From assembly GCF_003945345.1 (NCBI RefSeq), contig NZ_AP019308.1:496001-560000 (forward strand): a DNA stretch of 64,000 bases, given 5' to 3'. A program made the position numbers and the translations under genes. Source of the DNA: Paenibacillus baekrokdamisoli. GTDB taxonomy: Bacteria; Bacillota; Bacilli; Paenibacillales; Paenibacillaceae. Positions 43,217-51,199 of the stretch are shown here, in pieces (positions within the stretch are counted from its first letter, which is position 1; every line of letters begins with the position of its first letter). The notes beneath the pieces are model-generated. The model ran no database searches and was not told the DNA's origin. It saw only the letters and a program-made list of their open reading frames with translations.

Positions 43217-44141
43217 TCGGGTAGGTGTGCTCGTCATGTCTTACGGAACGCCGGAGAGCATGGATGGTATTGAAGAATATTACACCCATATACGCAGAGG
43301 CAATGCTCCGACTCCAGAGCTTCTTGCCGAGCTAAGCGGACGCTATGAGGCTGTAGTAGGCGGCGTATTCCCGCTTCGCGAGAATACGAATCGTCAAGTA
43401 GCAGGATTGCAAGCTGTGTTGGATAATACCCAGCCAGGGCGCTATGTTTGCTATCAAGGGCTTAAGCATGCACGTCCATACATAGAAGATGGTGTTTCGA
43501 ACATGGCAGCTGACGGCATCCGTCAAGCCATCGGTATTGTACTGGCACCACACTATTCGACAATGAGCGTTGGCGGCTATGTGTTGCGTGCGAAGGAACG
43601 CGCTGATGAGCTTGGCATCCAAATGACTTTCGTTGAGAGCTATCATTTGCATCCCAAATTGATTGAAGCGTTGGTTGATCGTGTTCAAACCGCTATAGCA
43701 CCTTTCAACAAGGAAGAGCCGATCAAGGTTTTGTTCAGTGCACATAGTCTGCCAGTTAAGATTCGTGAGGTGAATGATCCTTATGAGAGTCAGCTTCTAG
43801 AAACATCCTCTGCCGTTGCTGAGGCAGCAGGTGTGAAGGATTGGCAGTTTACTTGGCAGAGCGCTGGTCGGACTCGTGATCCTTGGCTAGGACCTGATAT
43901 TTTAGAAACGTTAAAGGAAGTAAGCAGCGCTGGATATAAGCAGGTGTTGGCTGCTCCAGTCGGCTTTGTCTCGGACCATCTGGAAGTCTTATATGACTTA
44001 GATATTGAAGCACAAGCAGCGGCCAAGGGCTTGGATATGAAGCTCGCTCGCATTCAAATGCTTAACACGGACCCGCTGTATATGGAGACACTTGCTGAGT
44101 CTGTTATTGCGAAGGACCTATGGACACAAGAAATAGAATAG
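43209..44141 (+). CDS. hemH: Coproporphyrin/protoporphyrin ferrochelatase
   Basis: 310 residues, the soluble single-domain form of Firmicutes. Catalytic residues are visible: His in VLFSAHSLPVKI and Glu in GFVSDHLEVLYDLDIEA; RVGVLVMSYGTPESMDGIEEYYTHIRRG is the N-terminal signature. In Gram-positive bacteria this enzyme (also CpfC) inserts Fe2+ into coproporphyrin III, after which ChdC makes haem b; no chdC gene is in view. AAGGAGG lies inside the hemE end. Confidence 0.95.
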   Translation: MSNRVGVLVMSYGTPESMDGIEEYYTHIRRGNAPTPELLAELSGRYEAVVGGVFPLRENTNRQVAGLQAVLDNTQPGRYVCYQGLKHARPYIEDGVSNMAADGIRQAIGIVLAPHYSTMSVGGYVLRAKERADELGIQMTFVESYHLHPKLIEALVDRVQTAIAPFNKEEPIKVLFSAHSLPVKIREVNDPYESQLLETSSAVAEAAGVKDWQFTWQSAGRTRDPWLGPDILETLKEVSSAGYKQVLAAPVGFVSDHLEVLYDLDIEAQAAAKGLDMKLARIQMLNTDPLYMETLAESVIAKDLWTQEIE

Positions 44142-44176
44142 CACACTGGAAGTAACTAAGGCACAAGGAGATGAAC

Positions 44177-45658
44177 ATGATGCGGAGAGAAGGACTACCT
44201 GATCGATTTGTCGTCATTGGCGGAGGGATCAGCGGACTGAGCTCCGCTTTTTATTTGCTTTGGGAGGCACATTTGCGAGGACGAGCGGCTGTTGTTACGC
44301 TTGTAGATCCCTCAGAGCGATTAGGTGGCAAAATCAATACGCTGAAGCGGGACGGTTTTGTCATTGAAAAAGGACCGGATTCCTTCCTGGCTCGTAAGAC
44401 GCCAATTATCGATCTTGCCCGAGATTTGGGTATTGCCCATGAGCTTGTTGGTACGAACCCCGCAGCGAAGAAGACGTATATTCTGCATAAAGGTAAGCTG
44501 CATGCTATGCCTCCTGGACTTGTTCTGGGAATCCCGACGGAGATCGCTCCGTTCGCTAAGTCCAGCCTGCTCAGCTGGGGCGGGAAGCTCCGGGCATTCA
44601 TGGATTTCTTGAAGCCCGCGAGCAAGGACACAGACGATGAATCACTTGGTGATTTCTTAACGCGTCGGCTTGGGCCTGAAGTGATGGAGCGGGTAGCAGA
44701 GCCGCTGCTTGCCGGCATTTATGCTGGAGATTTGCGAAAGCTTAGCTTGCAGGCTACCTTCCCTCAGTTTAAGGAAGCCGAGCGGAAGCACGGCAGCTTA
44801 ATCCGTGGTATGCGGGCTAACAAACGTAAAGCCGGTGCAGTACCTTCTGCTGGTCCTAGCAGCCTTCCTGCTGCTGTAAGAAGCAGTGTATTCATGACCT
44901 TCAGAGGCGGTCTAGCTACGATGATAGACGCTCTTAACGAGGCATTGGTAGATGTAGACCGGAGACTTGGAGTGAAGGCTGTAGCCTTTCGTCAAAATGA
45001 TCCGATGACCGATGGCGAGGATGTTGCGCCTTATGAAGTGCTGCTAAGCAGCGGCGAGGTGCTGGATGCAGACGGTATTGTCATAACCGCTCCAGCCTTC
45101 GATGCTGCGGATCTGCTTGAACCCCATATTAACGTAGATGCGCTGCGAGCAGTCCAATATGTATCGGTAGCTAACGTCGTGATGGCTTTTGATAAGAAGA
45201 ATTTTGGAATCGATTTCGATGGATCTGGTTTTGTTGTACCAAGATCTGAAGGGACGACAATTACAGCTTGTACGTGGACGTCGGCCAAGTGGCTTCATTC
45301 CAGTCCGAGTAATAAAGTGCTTCTGCGCTGCTATGTGGGCAGATCGGGTGATGAGGAAGTCGTAGACCTTCCTGACGATCAGCTTACTGAAGCGGTACGC
45401 AAGGATATTCGAGACGTGATGGGGATTACGGCAACGCCGTTATTCACAGAGATTACTCGGCTGCATAAGTCGATGCCGCAGTATCCAGTTGGACATCTGC
45501 AAGAGACTGCTAAACTGCGGACAAAGCTGCGTTCTGAGATGCCAGGTGTTTGGGTAACTGGCGCGGCATTCGATGGCGTGGGATTGCCTGATTGTATTCG
45601 CCAAGGTAAGGAAGCGGCAGTAGGTGTTTATAAATCGCTTTTCGGCGAATTTAAATAA
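44177..45658 (+). CDS. hemY: Coproporphyrinogen III / protoporphyrinogen oxidase (HemY/CgoX)
   Basis: About 493 residues. The FAD-binding N-terminus is FVVIGGGISGLSSAFYLLWEA, then RLGGKINTLKRDGFVIEKGPDSFLARK, typical of HemY-type oxygen-dependent oxidases; the C-terminus has GVWVTGAAFDGVGLPDCIRQGKEAA. In Firmicutes it oxidises coproporphyrinogen III. AAGGAG at 44165-44170 fits ATG 44177 or 44180 better than ATG 44171. It starts 35 bp after hemH and ends the operon. Confidence 0.93.
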   Translation: MMRREGLPDRFVVIGGGISGLSSAFYLLWEAHLRGRAAVVTLVDPSERLGGKINTLKRDGFVIEKGPDSFLARKTPIIDLARDLGIAHELVGTNPAAKKTYILHKGKLHAMPPGLVLGIPTEIAPFAKSSLLSWGGKLRAFMDFLKPASKDTDDESLGDFLTRRLGPEVMERVAEPLLAGIYAGDLRKLSLQATFPQFKEAERKHGSLIRGMRANKRKAGAVPSAGPSSLPAAVRSSVFMTFRGGLATMIDALNEALVDVDRRLGVKAVAFRQNDPMTDGEDVAPYEVLLSSGEVLDADGIVITAPAFDAADLLEPHINVDALRAVQYVSVANVVMAFDKKNFGIDFDGSGFVVPRSEGTTITACTWTSAKWLHSSPSNKVLLRCYVGRSGDEEVVDLPDDQLTEAVRKDIRDVMGITATPLFTEITRLHKSMPQYPVGHLQETAKLRTKLRSEMPGVWVTGAAFDGVGLPDCIRQGKEAAVGVYKSLFGEFK

Positions 45659-45717
45659 TACCGTTCCAGAAAAAGATAGCCATTTTCGCTAGTTACGTGT
45701 ACACTCTTCTTAACATT

Positions 45718-45796
45718 TCACGATGCGTGACTGGCGGAGCATGGGTGTAAACCATGAGGGAGCGCATAACATAATTAGCCGTACGCCTGGGCAAAG
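45718..45796 (+). promoter_or_regulatory. ZTP (pfl) riboswitch before folD
   Basis: The conserved core of the pfl motif is seen: GCGTGACTGGCGGAGCATGG, then AACCATGAGGGAGCGC, and after a variable linker the hallmark CGCCTGGGCA (45785-45794). ZTP or ZMP (AICAR phosphate) accumulates when 10-formyl-tetrahydrofolate is short, and the class commonly controls folate genes such as folD, as here. It leads directly into a terminator hairpin, so ligand binding should switch transcription on. Confidence 0.93.
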
Positions 45797-45823
45797 GTAA
45801 GGGGATTCTCCTCTTGCCTTTTT
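45794..45823 (+). terminator. Expression-platform terminator of the ZTP riboswitch
   Basis: AAGGTAAGGGGA (45794-45805) pairs with TCCTCTTGCCTT (45809-45820) through 12 pairs including two G-U, followed by T residues. Its left arm abuts and slightly overlaps the conserved GGGCA of the riboswitch. Confidence 0.88.
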
Positions 45824-45857
45824 ATGCTTTTAATAACCTTTGGAAGGGTTGAGGCAG

Positions 45858-47276
45858 ATGAATGCAGAGAAAAGGACGATCATATTGAATGGTTTGCCAG
45901 TTGCGGAGAGGATCAAAGAAGGCTTGAGACAGCAGGTTGAGAAGCTGACACAGCGCGGCGTTATTCCTTGTCTAGCGACTATTCTAGTCGGAGATGATCT
46001 TGCTTCTGAAACGTACGTGAGAATGAAAGGCAATGCCTGTCGTAAGCTGGGTATCGATTCCAAGCGAATCCTGCTGGATAAAGGTATCTCTACCGATGAG
46101 CTAATCAAGGTTATCGAGCAATTAAATGGAGACTCCGCCATTCACGGCATTCTTCTACAGCATCCTGTACCCTCGCATATTGACGAGAGAGCGGCATTCG
46201 AAGCGATCTGCATCGATAAAGATGTGGACGGAGTGACAACGTTAGGTTTTGCCCAAAATGCTTTTGGCTTCGCACAATTTCCTTCCTGTACGCCTGCGGC
46301 CATTATGTCGATTCTAGAAGATTATGAGATTCCGGTAGAGGGTAAACATGCAGTGGTTATCGGTAGAAGCCCGATTCTTGGCAAACCAGTTGCCATGATG
46401 CTCTTGAATAAGCATGCAACCGTTACAATCTGTCATTCCAAAACAACGGATCTAGCAGCTATTGTACGATCTGGCGATATTATTGTTGCTGCAGTGGGAA
46501 GAGCGAGGTTTGTCCAGGCCGATTGGATCAAGCCGGGTGCTGTTATTTTGGATGCTGGTTATAATGCCGGTAACGTAGGAGACGTCGATTATGATGCTTG
46601 CGAGCCAATTGCTAGTGCAATTACTCCTGTTCCAGCAGGAGTAGGTCCTATCACGATTGCCACGCTGCTGAAGCATACGGTTGAAGCGGCTGAGAGGTTA
46701 TCTCTCATTAAACCGATTACGATTGATGTGAAGCGAGCAGCTATAGAGGAAAGCAGCGATGTTCTGCAGCTTTGGAAAGGCTCTGCACAGTGGCTCCAAT
46801 CCAAGGGAATCAACCAATGGGATCCAGATTTTTTTCGAATTGAACAAATTCACGAATCCTTTCAAGATGGCTCGGAAATATATATAGCTCGGCTAAATGG
46901 AGAACTAGTAGGGACCTTACAGATATGGTGGTCCGATCCAGAGGTATGGGAGGCACTTGATGATCAAGAATCCGGCTATATCCATCGATTTGCGGTAAGC
47001 AGGAATCATGGAGGGCTTGGCATCGGTTCATTATTATTGGATTGGGCGGAGACTTATATCAGGAGCAAAGGCAAGCATCAGGTAAGGCTGGATTGCATGG
47101 CGACTAACGAGAGATTGAATCAATATTACTTGGATAATGGCTATCAGCCTCGAGGAGTAAAGGTTTGGGGGAATGGGTGGAAAAGCAACTTGTTTTGGCT
47201 TACTATTAATGTTCTACTAAGCTATTTAAAGGAACTTCATGTTCATTCTCCGGTTGGTCGAGAGGATAAATTCTAG
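45858..47276 (+). CDS. folD: FolD fused to a GNAT acetyltransferase domain
   Basis: 472 residues, against about 285 for FolD. Residues 1-283 are a complete methylene-THF dehydrogenase/cyclohydrolase: YVRMKG with the catalytic Lys57, GILLQHPVPSHID, KDVDGVTTLG, the NADP site VVIGRSPILGKPVAMML and TPVPAGVGPITIATLL. Residues about 286-445 are a GNAT fold: IYIARLNGELVGTLQIWW, the acetyl-CoA loop RNHGGLGIGSLLL and a late LNQYYLDNGYQPRGVKVWGNGW. The frame is continuous with no obvious linker defect. GGAAGGG at 45842-45848 favours ATG 45858. Residues 450-472 are antisense to sspH and look like a run-on tail. The acetyl acceptor is unknown. Confidence 0.93.
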   Translation: MNAEKRTIILNGLPVAERIKEGLRQQVEKLTQRGVIPCLATILVGDDLASETYVRMKGNACRKLGIDSKRILLDKGISTDELIKVIEQLNGDSAIHGILLQHPVPSHIDERAAFEAICIDKDVDGVTTLGFAQNAFGFAQFPSCTPAAIMSILEDYEIPVEGKHAVVIGRSPILGKPVAMMLLNKHATVTICHSKTTDLAAIVRSGDIIVAAVGRARFVQADWIKPGAVILDAGYNAGNVGDVDYDACEPIASAITPVPAGVGPITIATLLKHTVEAAERLSLIKPITIDVKRAAIEESSDVLQLWKGSAQWLQSKGINQWDPDFFRIEQIHESFQDGSEIYIARLNGELVGTLQIWWSDPEVWEALDDQESGYIHRFAVSRNHGGLGIGSLLLDWAETYIRSKGKHQVRLDCMATNERLNQYYLDNGYQPRGVKVWGNGWKSNLFWLTINVLLSYLKELHVHSPVGREDKF

Positions 47277-47385
47277 CTTTTTCATTCTGTTCATCCACGC
47301 GTTGAATATAAATGGGGACCCCATCATAGAAAACATTAGCCATAACAGGTGAAGTTACAATCTCGTTTGCTCGTTGTGCATTCAT
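47206..47385 (-). CDS. sspH: Small acid-soluble spore protein H (SspH)
   Basis: A 59-residue frame not longer than the usual short-ORF cut-off. It starts MNAQRANEIVTSPVMANV and continues with FYDGVPIYIQRVDEQNEKA, RIYPLDQPENEHEVPLNSL, ending VEH. This matches the H-type minor SASP of Bacillus (QRAKEL..., VxIQHVDExNETARIY, VPVNSLEE) along its whole length. GGAGG lies before the ATG. SspH-type proteins are made in the forespore late in sporulation. The 3' 71 bp overlap the end of the FolD-GNAT gene on the opposite strand. Confidence 0.92.
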   Translation of the reverse strand: MNAQRANEIVTSPVMANVFYDGVPIYIQRVDEQNEKARIYPLDQPENEHEVPLNSLVEH

Positions 47386-47480
47386 TTATATAACCTCCAA
47401 TGGTGTAATGATTATTATGCTTTCTCAAAATGGCCAAATTATTCATCTCCATGTTGAATCCGACTTTCTGAATCACCGGT

Positions 47481-47708
47481 TTATTTTTCAAGAAGCTTTC
47501 CCAATGGCTTATAAATTGCGTCCACCATCTGGGTGGGACCCGGCATGTCCGGATAGAAAACAAGCAGGATGGCAAGCAGCCATCCGATTATCAGTATGGC
47601 TGCAAAGGCTACCTTCTCCTTTTTCAGATGTTGATTCATTTTCGGCCATTCATACATAGCCATGAGAACAACGATGACCGTTATCCCTAGTATGGCTGCC
47701 CACCTCAC
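47481..47708 (-). CDS. Small membrane protein of the second germination operon
   Basis: 75 residues with two hydrophobic helices (WAAILGITVIVVLMAMYEW and VAFAAILIIGWLLAILLVFY). Its start overlaps the stop of the gerC-type gene by 4 bp, the same tight coupling as between the A and B genes, so it is surely the last gene of the operon. Two-helix proteins of this kind (GerD-unrelated, sometimes called the D subunit) accompany several ger operons and modulate receptor function. Not otherwise recognised. Confidence 0.75.
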   Translation of the reverse strand: MRWAAILGITVIVVLMAMYEWPKMNQHLKKEKVAFAAILIIGWLLAILLVFYPDMPGPTQMVDAIYKPLGKLLEK

Positions 47709-48916
47709 TTTTTCTTCACCTCTTTTTCCGGTCTAACCGCTCCCTCACTGGACATGCCCGGTCGGAGTATTCTTGCTTTCGCTTCAATATTCACTTCAAT
47801 TTCAGGAAATATTTCGTCCCAGTGTTCCTTCGCCTCATTCCATTGCTTCGGATATTTGCGATGAAAGGCGTCCGCAACACCGAAGATGTCCGCATTGAAC
47901 TTGTGTTGTCCTTGAGCAAGGGCCATTTTTACGCGCCTTTCGATATTTTCGTTCAAATCATTTTCTATTTTCTTTACAAATTTTGGATTCGTCAAATTTA
48001 GATTAGTTGTATTTTGCACCACATCGTCTTCCGTTTCAATCCTAACCGTCATGATCCATTTTTTATCCTTAATTTCCGGAATCAGCTCCGTTTTACTGCG
48101 CAGCAATCTCATGGATATGTGACCATCTGCCTCCTTTGGCTTAATGGTGACAGTGGCTATTTTGATCTCGTTCCTCAGCCACAGCAATCCCCTTGTCACC
48201 TTATCATCCATCCGTCCGACCATTTTATCTTTCTTAAACACGGCAGTTCCGGTTATGTACGGAATCGTTTGTTTTTCCTTATCCGGCTCCGGCGGCAATA
48301 TTTCAAGCCAAGGCAGGGCAGCTGTACCCGCATCGCCGGTCAGCATTTGCGCCAAATCGTTGACCGTTGTTTTCATCCCGATTCGGGTTTTCGCCAATTC
48401 CCGCAGCACTTCCGCTGAGCTTCGTTCAAGCGGGGGGAGTAATTCCATTACAGCCTTTGCTTTTCCTTTGCTAACAAACACATCAGCGCGTTCGCGGGGT
48501 TCCGGATCCCGCATAATGAAATCAATATGCTCACGAATTCCTTTCTTCGCTATTTTTTCACCGATGACGAATACTTCGCAATGCCCCCAGAAGATTCTGC
48601 GCGGAAGCTTCTCTTGAAGCTTGGACATCGCGTCAGCAATCGTAGTTCCTTCCGCGGATCTCACCAACGTTTGTCCCGCTCCACCACCGCCGCCGCCGCT
48701 ACCACCGCCAGCCATGCCCCCCCCGCCACCTGCCGCTCTCGGAATAAACACTTGAATGGAAAGTTCGATGGTCTTATCATTCTTTTTATCAAATCCTGCC
48801 GCCATAACCAGCGCCAAATCATTGACTTCCTCTCTGTCCCAGCAGCCGGTGAGCAGCATAAGAGTGATAGAGAGCGAAACAAGGTGGAGAACTTTTCTTG
48901 AAAAAGAGGCATTCAT
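47705..48916 (-). CDS. Spore germination receptor lipoprotein C subunit (GerC family)
   Basis: 403 residues. A lipoprotein signal with lipobox LLTGC (Cys25) leads into the GCWDREEVNDLALVMAAGFD motif of Ger(x)C proteins. The C-terminal module (FVKKIENDLNENIERRVKMALAQGQHKFNADIFGVADAFHRKYPKQWNEAKEHWDEIFPEIEVNI) is well conserved. Odd feature: residues about 62-81 are almost pure glycine (GGGGGMAGGGSGGGGGGAG), a flexible insert where other family members have a short loop. It lies 31 bp after the second permease gene. Confidence 0.92.
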   Translation of the reverse strand: MNASFSRKVLHLVSLSITLMLLTGCWDREEVNDLALVMAAGFDKKNDKTIELSIQVFIPRAAGGGGGMAGGGSGGGGGGAGQTLVRSAEGTTIADAMSKLQEKLPRRIFWGHCEVFVIGEKIAKKGIREHIDFIMRDPEPRERADVFVSKGKAKAVMELLPPLERSSAEVLRELAKTRIGMKTTVNDLAQMLTGDAGTAALPWLEILPPEPDKEKQTIPYITGTAVFKKDKMVGRMDDKVTRGLLWLRNEIKIATVTIKPKEADGHISMRLLRSKTELIPEIKDKKWIMTVRIETEDDVVQNTTNLNLTNPKFVKKIENDLNENIERRVKMALAQGQHKFNADIFGVADAFHRKYPKQWNEAKEHWDEIFPEIEVNIEAKARILRPGMSSEGAVRPEKEVKKK

Positions 48917-48947
48917 CTTTTTGCTCTCCCTTATTTATGGAATTTTG

Positions 48948-50042
48948 TTAGCTCTTTTTCTTGAACTTTTGTTGTACGAAAACGATGATTAACAGCAACA
49001 TTGGAATAACTGCTTTTATAGATATAAGATAAAAAAAGTCAGACGTACGGATAAAATGGGACATTTCCTGCAGGTTGGGTGCTACCCAAATACTGATTGG
49101 CACCAATAGAAAACCGAGTGGAAATACAATCGGTCGGTAGTCGGACAGATTCAACCATTGCGAGGTGATAAGAACAAGCACATAATAATACATTGAAATT
49201 TTAACAAACGCACCCAGCACCCAAAACGCCATCACGAGCGACTCCATATGTTCAAGAAAGCCGGCAAGGCTGATGTATCGTGCGGCGACCATCACCGGAT
49301 AATTGAAACTACCTGTAATTGCTCCGAATAAAAAAAGAGCTACAATACTGGTAACCACCATAGTAAGCATCACCGCAAACACCGAGATTATTCCCCATTT
49401 CATTCCTTTTTCCCGATCGGTCAAGAATGGGAGCAGAAAAGTAATGTCAATGAATTCAACGAACCAGCTTTGTGCTGAAATAGAACCCATTAGGGAGGGT
49501 TTCATTCCCTTCTCCATCACCGGAAACATATGGTTCGGTTTCATGTCCGGAATGAGCAGAATACACATCAATAGGAGAATAATCATCATAACCGGAACGA
49601 ACATCTGGGCGCACCTTCCCAGCACTTCCACACCACCCCGCACAGCGAAAGCACAGACTAGTATCATACTGCTTATGACCACGATGATCGGGGTTTTAGG
49701 AAGAAAAGTACCTACAATGAACTCCCCGTATTGCCTGATGACGAAACCATTATCATGCACATAAACGAAAAAGTAGACGAACCCAAGAATCTTTCCTGGG
49801 ATCTGACCGAGGATATGTCCACTGTATTCGACGATGCTCTCCTTCGGGTACAGCTTATTCAACTGATAGGTGAAAAACACTATAAGAATCCCCATCAAAG
49901 AAGCCCAAATTGGCGATAGCCACATATCTCGTCCGGCATGTGTCGCCATGATCGTCGGCAACGAGATAATAGCTGTTGCAATTATCGTCGGATACATCAT
50001 GATCGCCATCTGGAATGCGGAAATTTTGCCTTTTTCGATCAT
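48948..50042 (-). CDS. Spore germination permease, second B subunit (GerB family)
   Basis: 364 residues and about ten helices. It begins MIEKGKISAFQMAIMMYPTI, nearly identical to the other permease of the operon (MIEKGKISAFQMGIMMYPSV), and the two stay closely similar throughout (WLSPIWASxxGxLIV, QLNKLYPKESIVEYS, FLLPFLxDREKGMKWG). It is a tandem paralogue that has diverged mostly in the transmembrane helices. A second B subunit could widen the germinant range of the receptor. Confidence 0.9.
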   Translation of the reverse strand: MIEKGKISAFQMAIMMYPTIIATAIISLPTIMATHAGRDMWLSPIWASLMGILIVFFTYQLNKLYPKESIVEYSGHILGQIPGKILGFVYFFVYVHDNGFVIRQYGEFIVGTFLPKTPIIVVISSMILVCAFAVRGGVEVLGRCAQMFVPVMMIILLLMCILLIPDMKPNHMFPVMEKGMKPSLMGSISAQSWFVEFIDITFLLPFLTDREKGMKWGIISVFAVMLTMVVTSIVALFLFGAITGSFNYPVMVAARYISLAGFLEHMESLVMAFWVLGAFVKISMYYYVLVLITSQWLNLSDYRPIVFPLGFLLVPISIWVAPNLQEMSHFIRTSDFFYLISIKAVIPMLLLIIVFVQQKFKKKS

Positions 50043-50092
50043 CCTTGTTCACCCCCTTTGGTTGGACCTCGGATCTGCCCTGCGGACTACCG

Positions 50093-51199
50093 TTACTTGT
50101 TGGCTTCATGTTTCTGTTGAATTTTTTTTCGTACGAACGCGATGAATAACAGTAATATGGGGATAACTATTTGCACGGATATTAAATAAGGAGCGTCTGA
50201 CGTACTGAGAAAATGGGTCAGTTCCTGCAGGTTGGGTGCTACCCAAAGACTGAACAGCACCAACAAAAAACCGACTGGAAATACGATTGGCCGATAGCTT
50301 ACGAGATTTAACCATTGCGAGGTGCCCAGAACAAGCGCATAATAGAACACTGAGATTTTGACGAACGCACTCGCCACCCAAATCGCCATTACGATCGACT
50401 CCAAATGTTCAAAAAAGTCAGCAAGGCTAATATACCTTGCCGCAGTTATCACCGGATAAACCAAAACGCCTGTAACTCCTCCGAATAAAAAGAGGATGGC
50501 AAAATTGGTAAGCACCATGAGAAGCATTACGGCAACCACCGAGATCATTCCCCATTTCATTCCTTTTTCCCGGTCAGAGAGAAATGGAAGTAGAAAAGAG
50601 ATGAGCATGAATTCACTGAACCAGCCCTGCGGTACAACAGAACCTAGAAAAGAGGGTTTCAGTCCATGCTCCATCATCGGAAACATATTTTTCGGATGTA
50701 AGTCCGGAATGAGCAGAACAATAAGTAATAAAAAAAGAATCGTCACACCTGGCATGAAAAACTGGGCACACCTTCCCAAAACTTCCACGCCGCCCCGTAC
50801 CGCGAAAGCACAAACCAGCACGATACTTCCCAGAACCATGACCATTGGGGTTTGAAGAAGAGTCGTGCTCACGACGAACTCTCCATATTCTCTGATAATG
50901 ATGCCATTAATGTGCAGATAAAAAACCAAGTAGATCAACCCAATGAGCTTTCCCGGAATCCGACCGAGGATATGTTGGCTGTATTCAACGATGCTCTCCT
51001 TCGGGTAGAGCTTATTCAACTGATAGACGATATACACGATAAGAAATCCGATAGAAGAAGCCCAAATCGGCGATAGCCACAGATCCCGTTCCGCATGTTT
51101 TGCCGTGATAGACGGTACCAAGAGAAGAGCAGTTGCCAGTACCGACGGGTACATCATGATCCCCATCTGGAAAGCGGATATTTTTCCTTTTTCAATCAT
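50093..51199 (-). CDS. Spore germination permease, first B subunit (GerB family)
   Basis: 368 residues, about ten helices, same family as above. The start overlaps the A-subunit stop by 4 bp (51196-51199), so translation is coupled. FAVRGGVEVLGRCAQFFMPGVTILFLLL and LVSYRPIVFPVGFLLVLFSLWVAPNLQELTHFL are typical family segments. It is 50 bp upstream of its paralogue. Confidence 0.9.
   Translation of the reverse strand: MIEKGKISAFQMGIMMYPSVLATALLLVPSITAKHAERDLWLSPIWASSIGFLIVYIVYQLNKLYPKESIVEYSQHILGRIPGKLIGLIYLVFYLHINGIIIREYGEFVVSTTLLQTPMVMVLGSIVLVCAFAVRGGVEVLGRCAQFFMPGVTILFLLLIVLLIPDLHPKNMFPMMEHGLKPSFLGSVVPQGWFSEFMLISFLLPFLSDREKGMKWGMISVVAVMLLMVLTNFAILFLFGGVTGVLVYPVITAARYISLADFFEHLESIVMAIWVASAFVKISVFYYALVLGTSQWLNLVSYRPIVFPVGFLLVLFSLWVAPNLQELTHFLSTSDAPYLISVQIVIPILLLFIAFVRKKIQQKHEANK

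Noticed and set aside
47408..47659. Plus-strand frame of 83 residues
   Set aside because: It is antisense to the small membrane protein of the germination operon, which has operon coupling and a clear membrane pattern.
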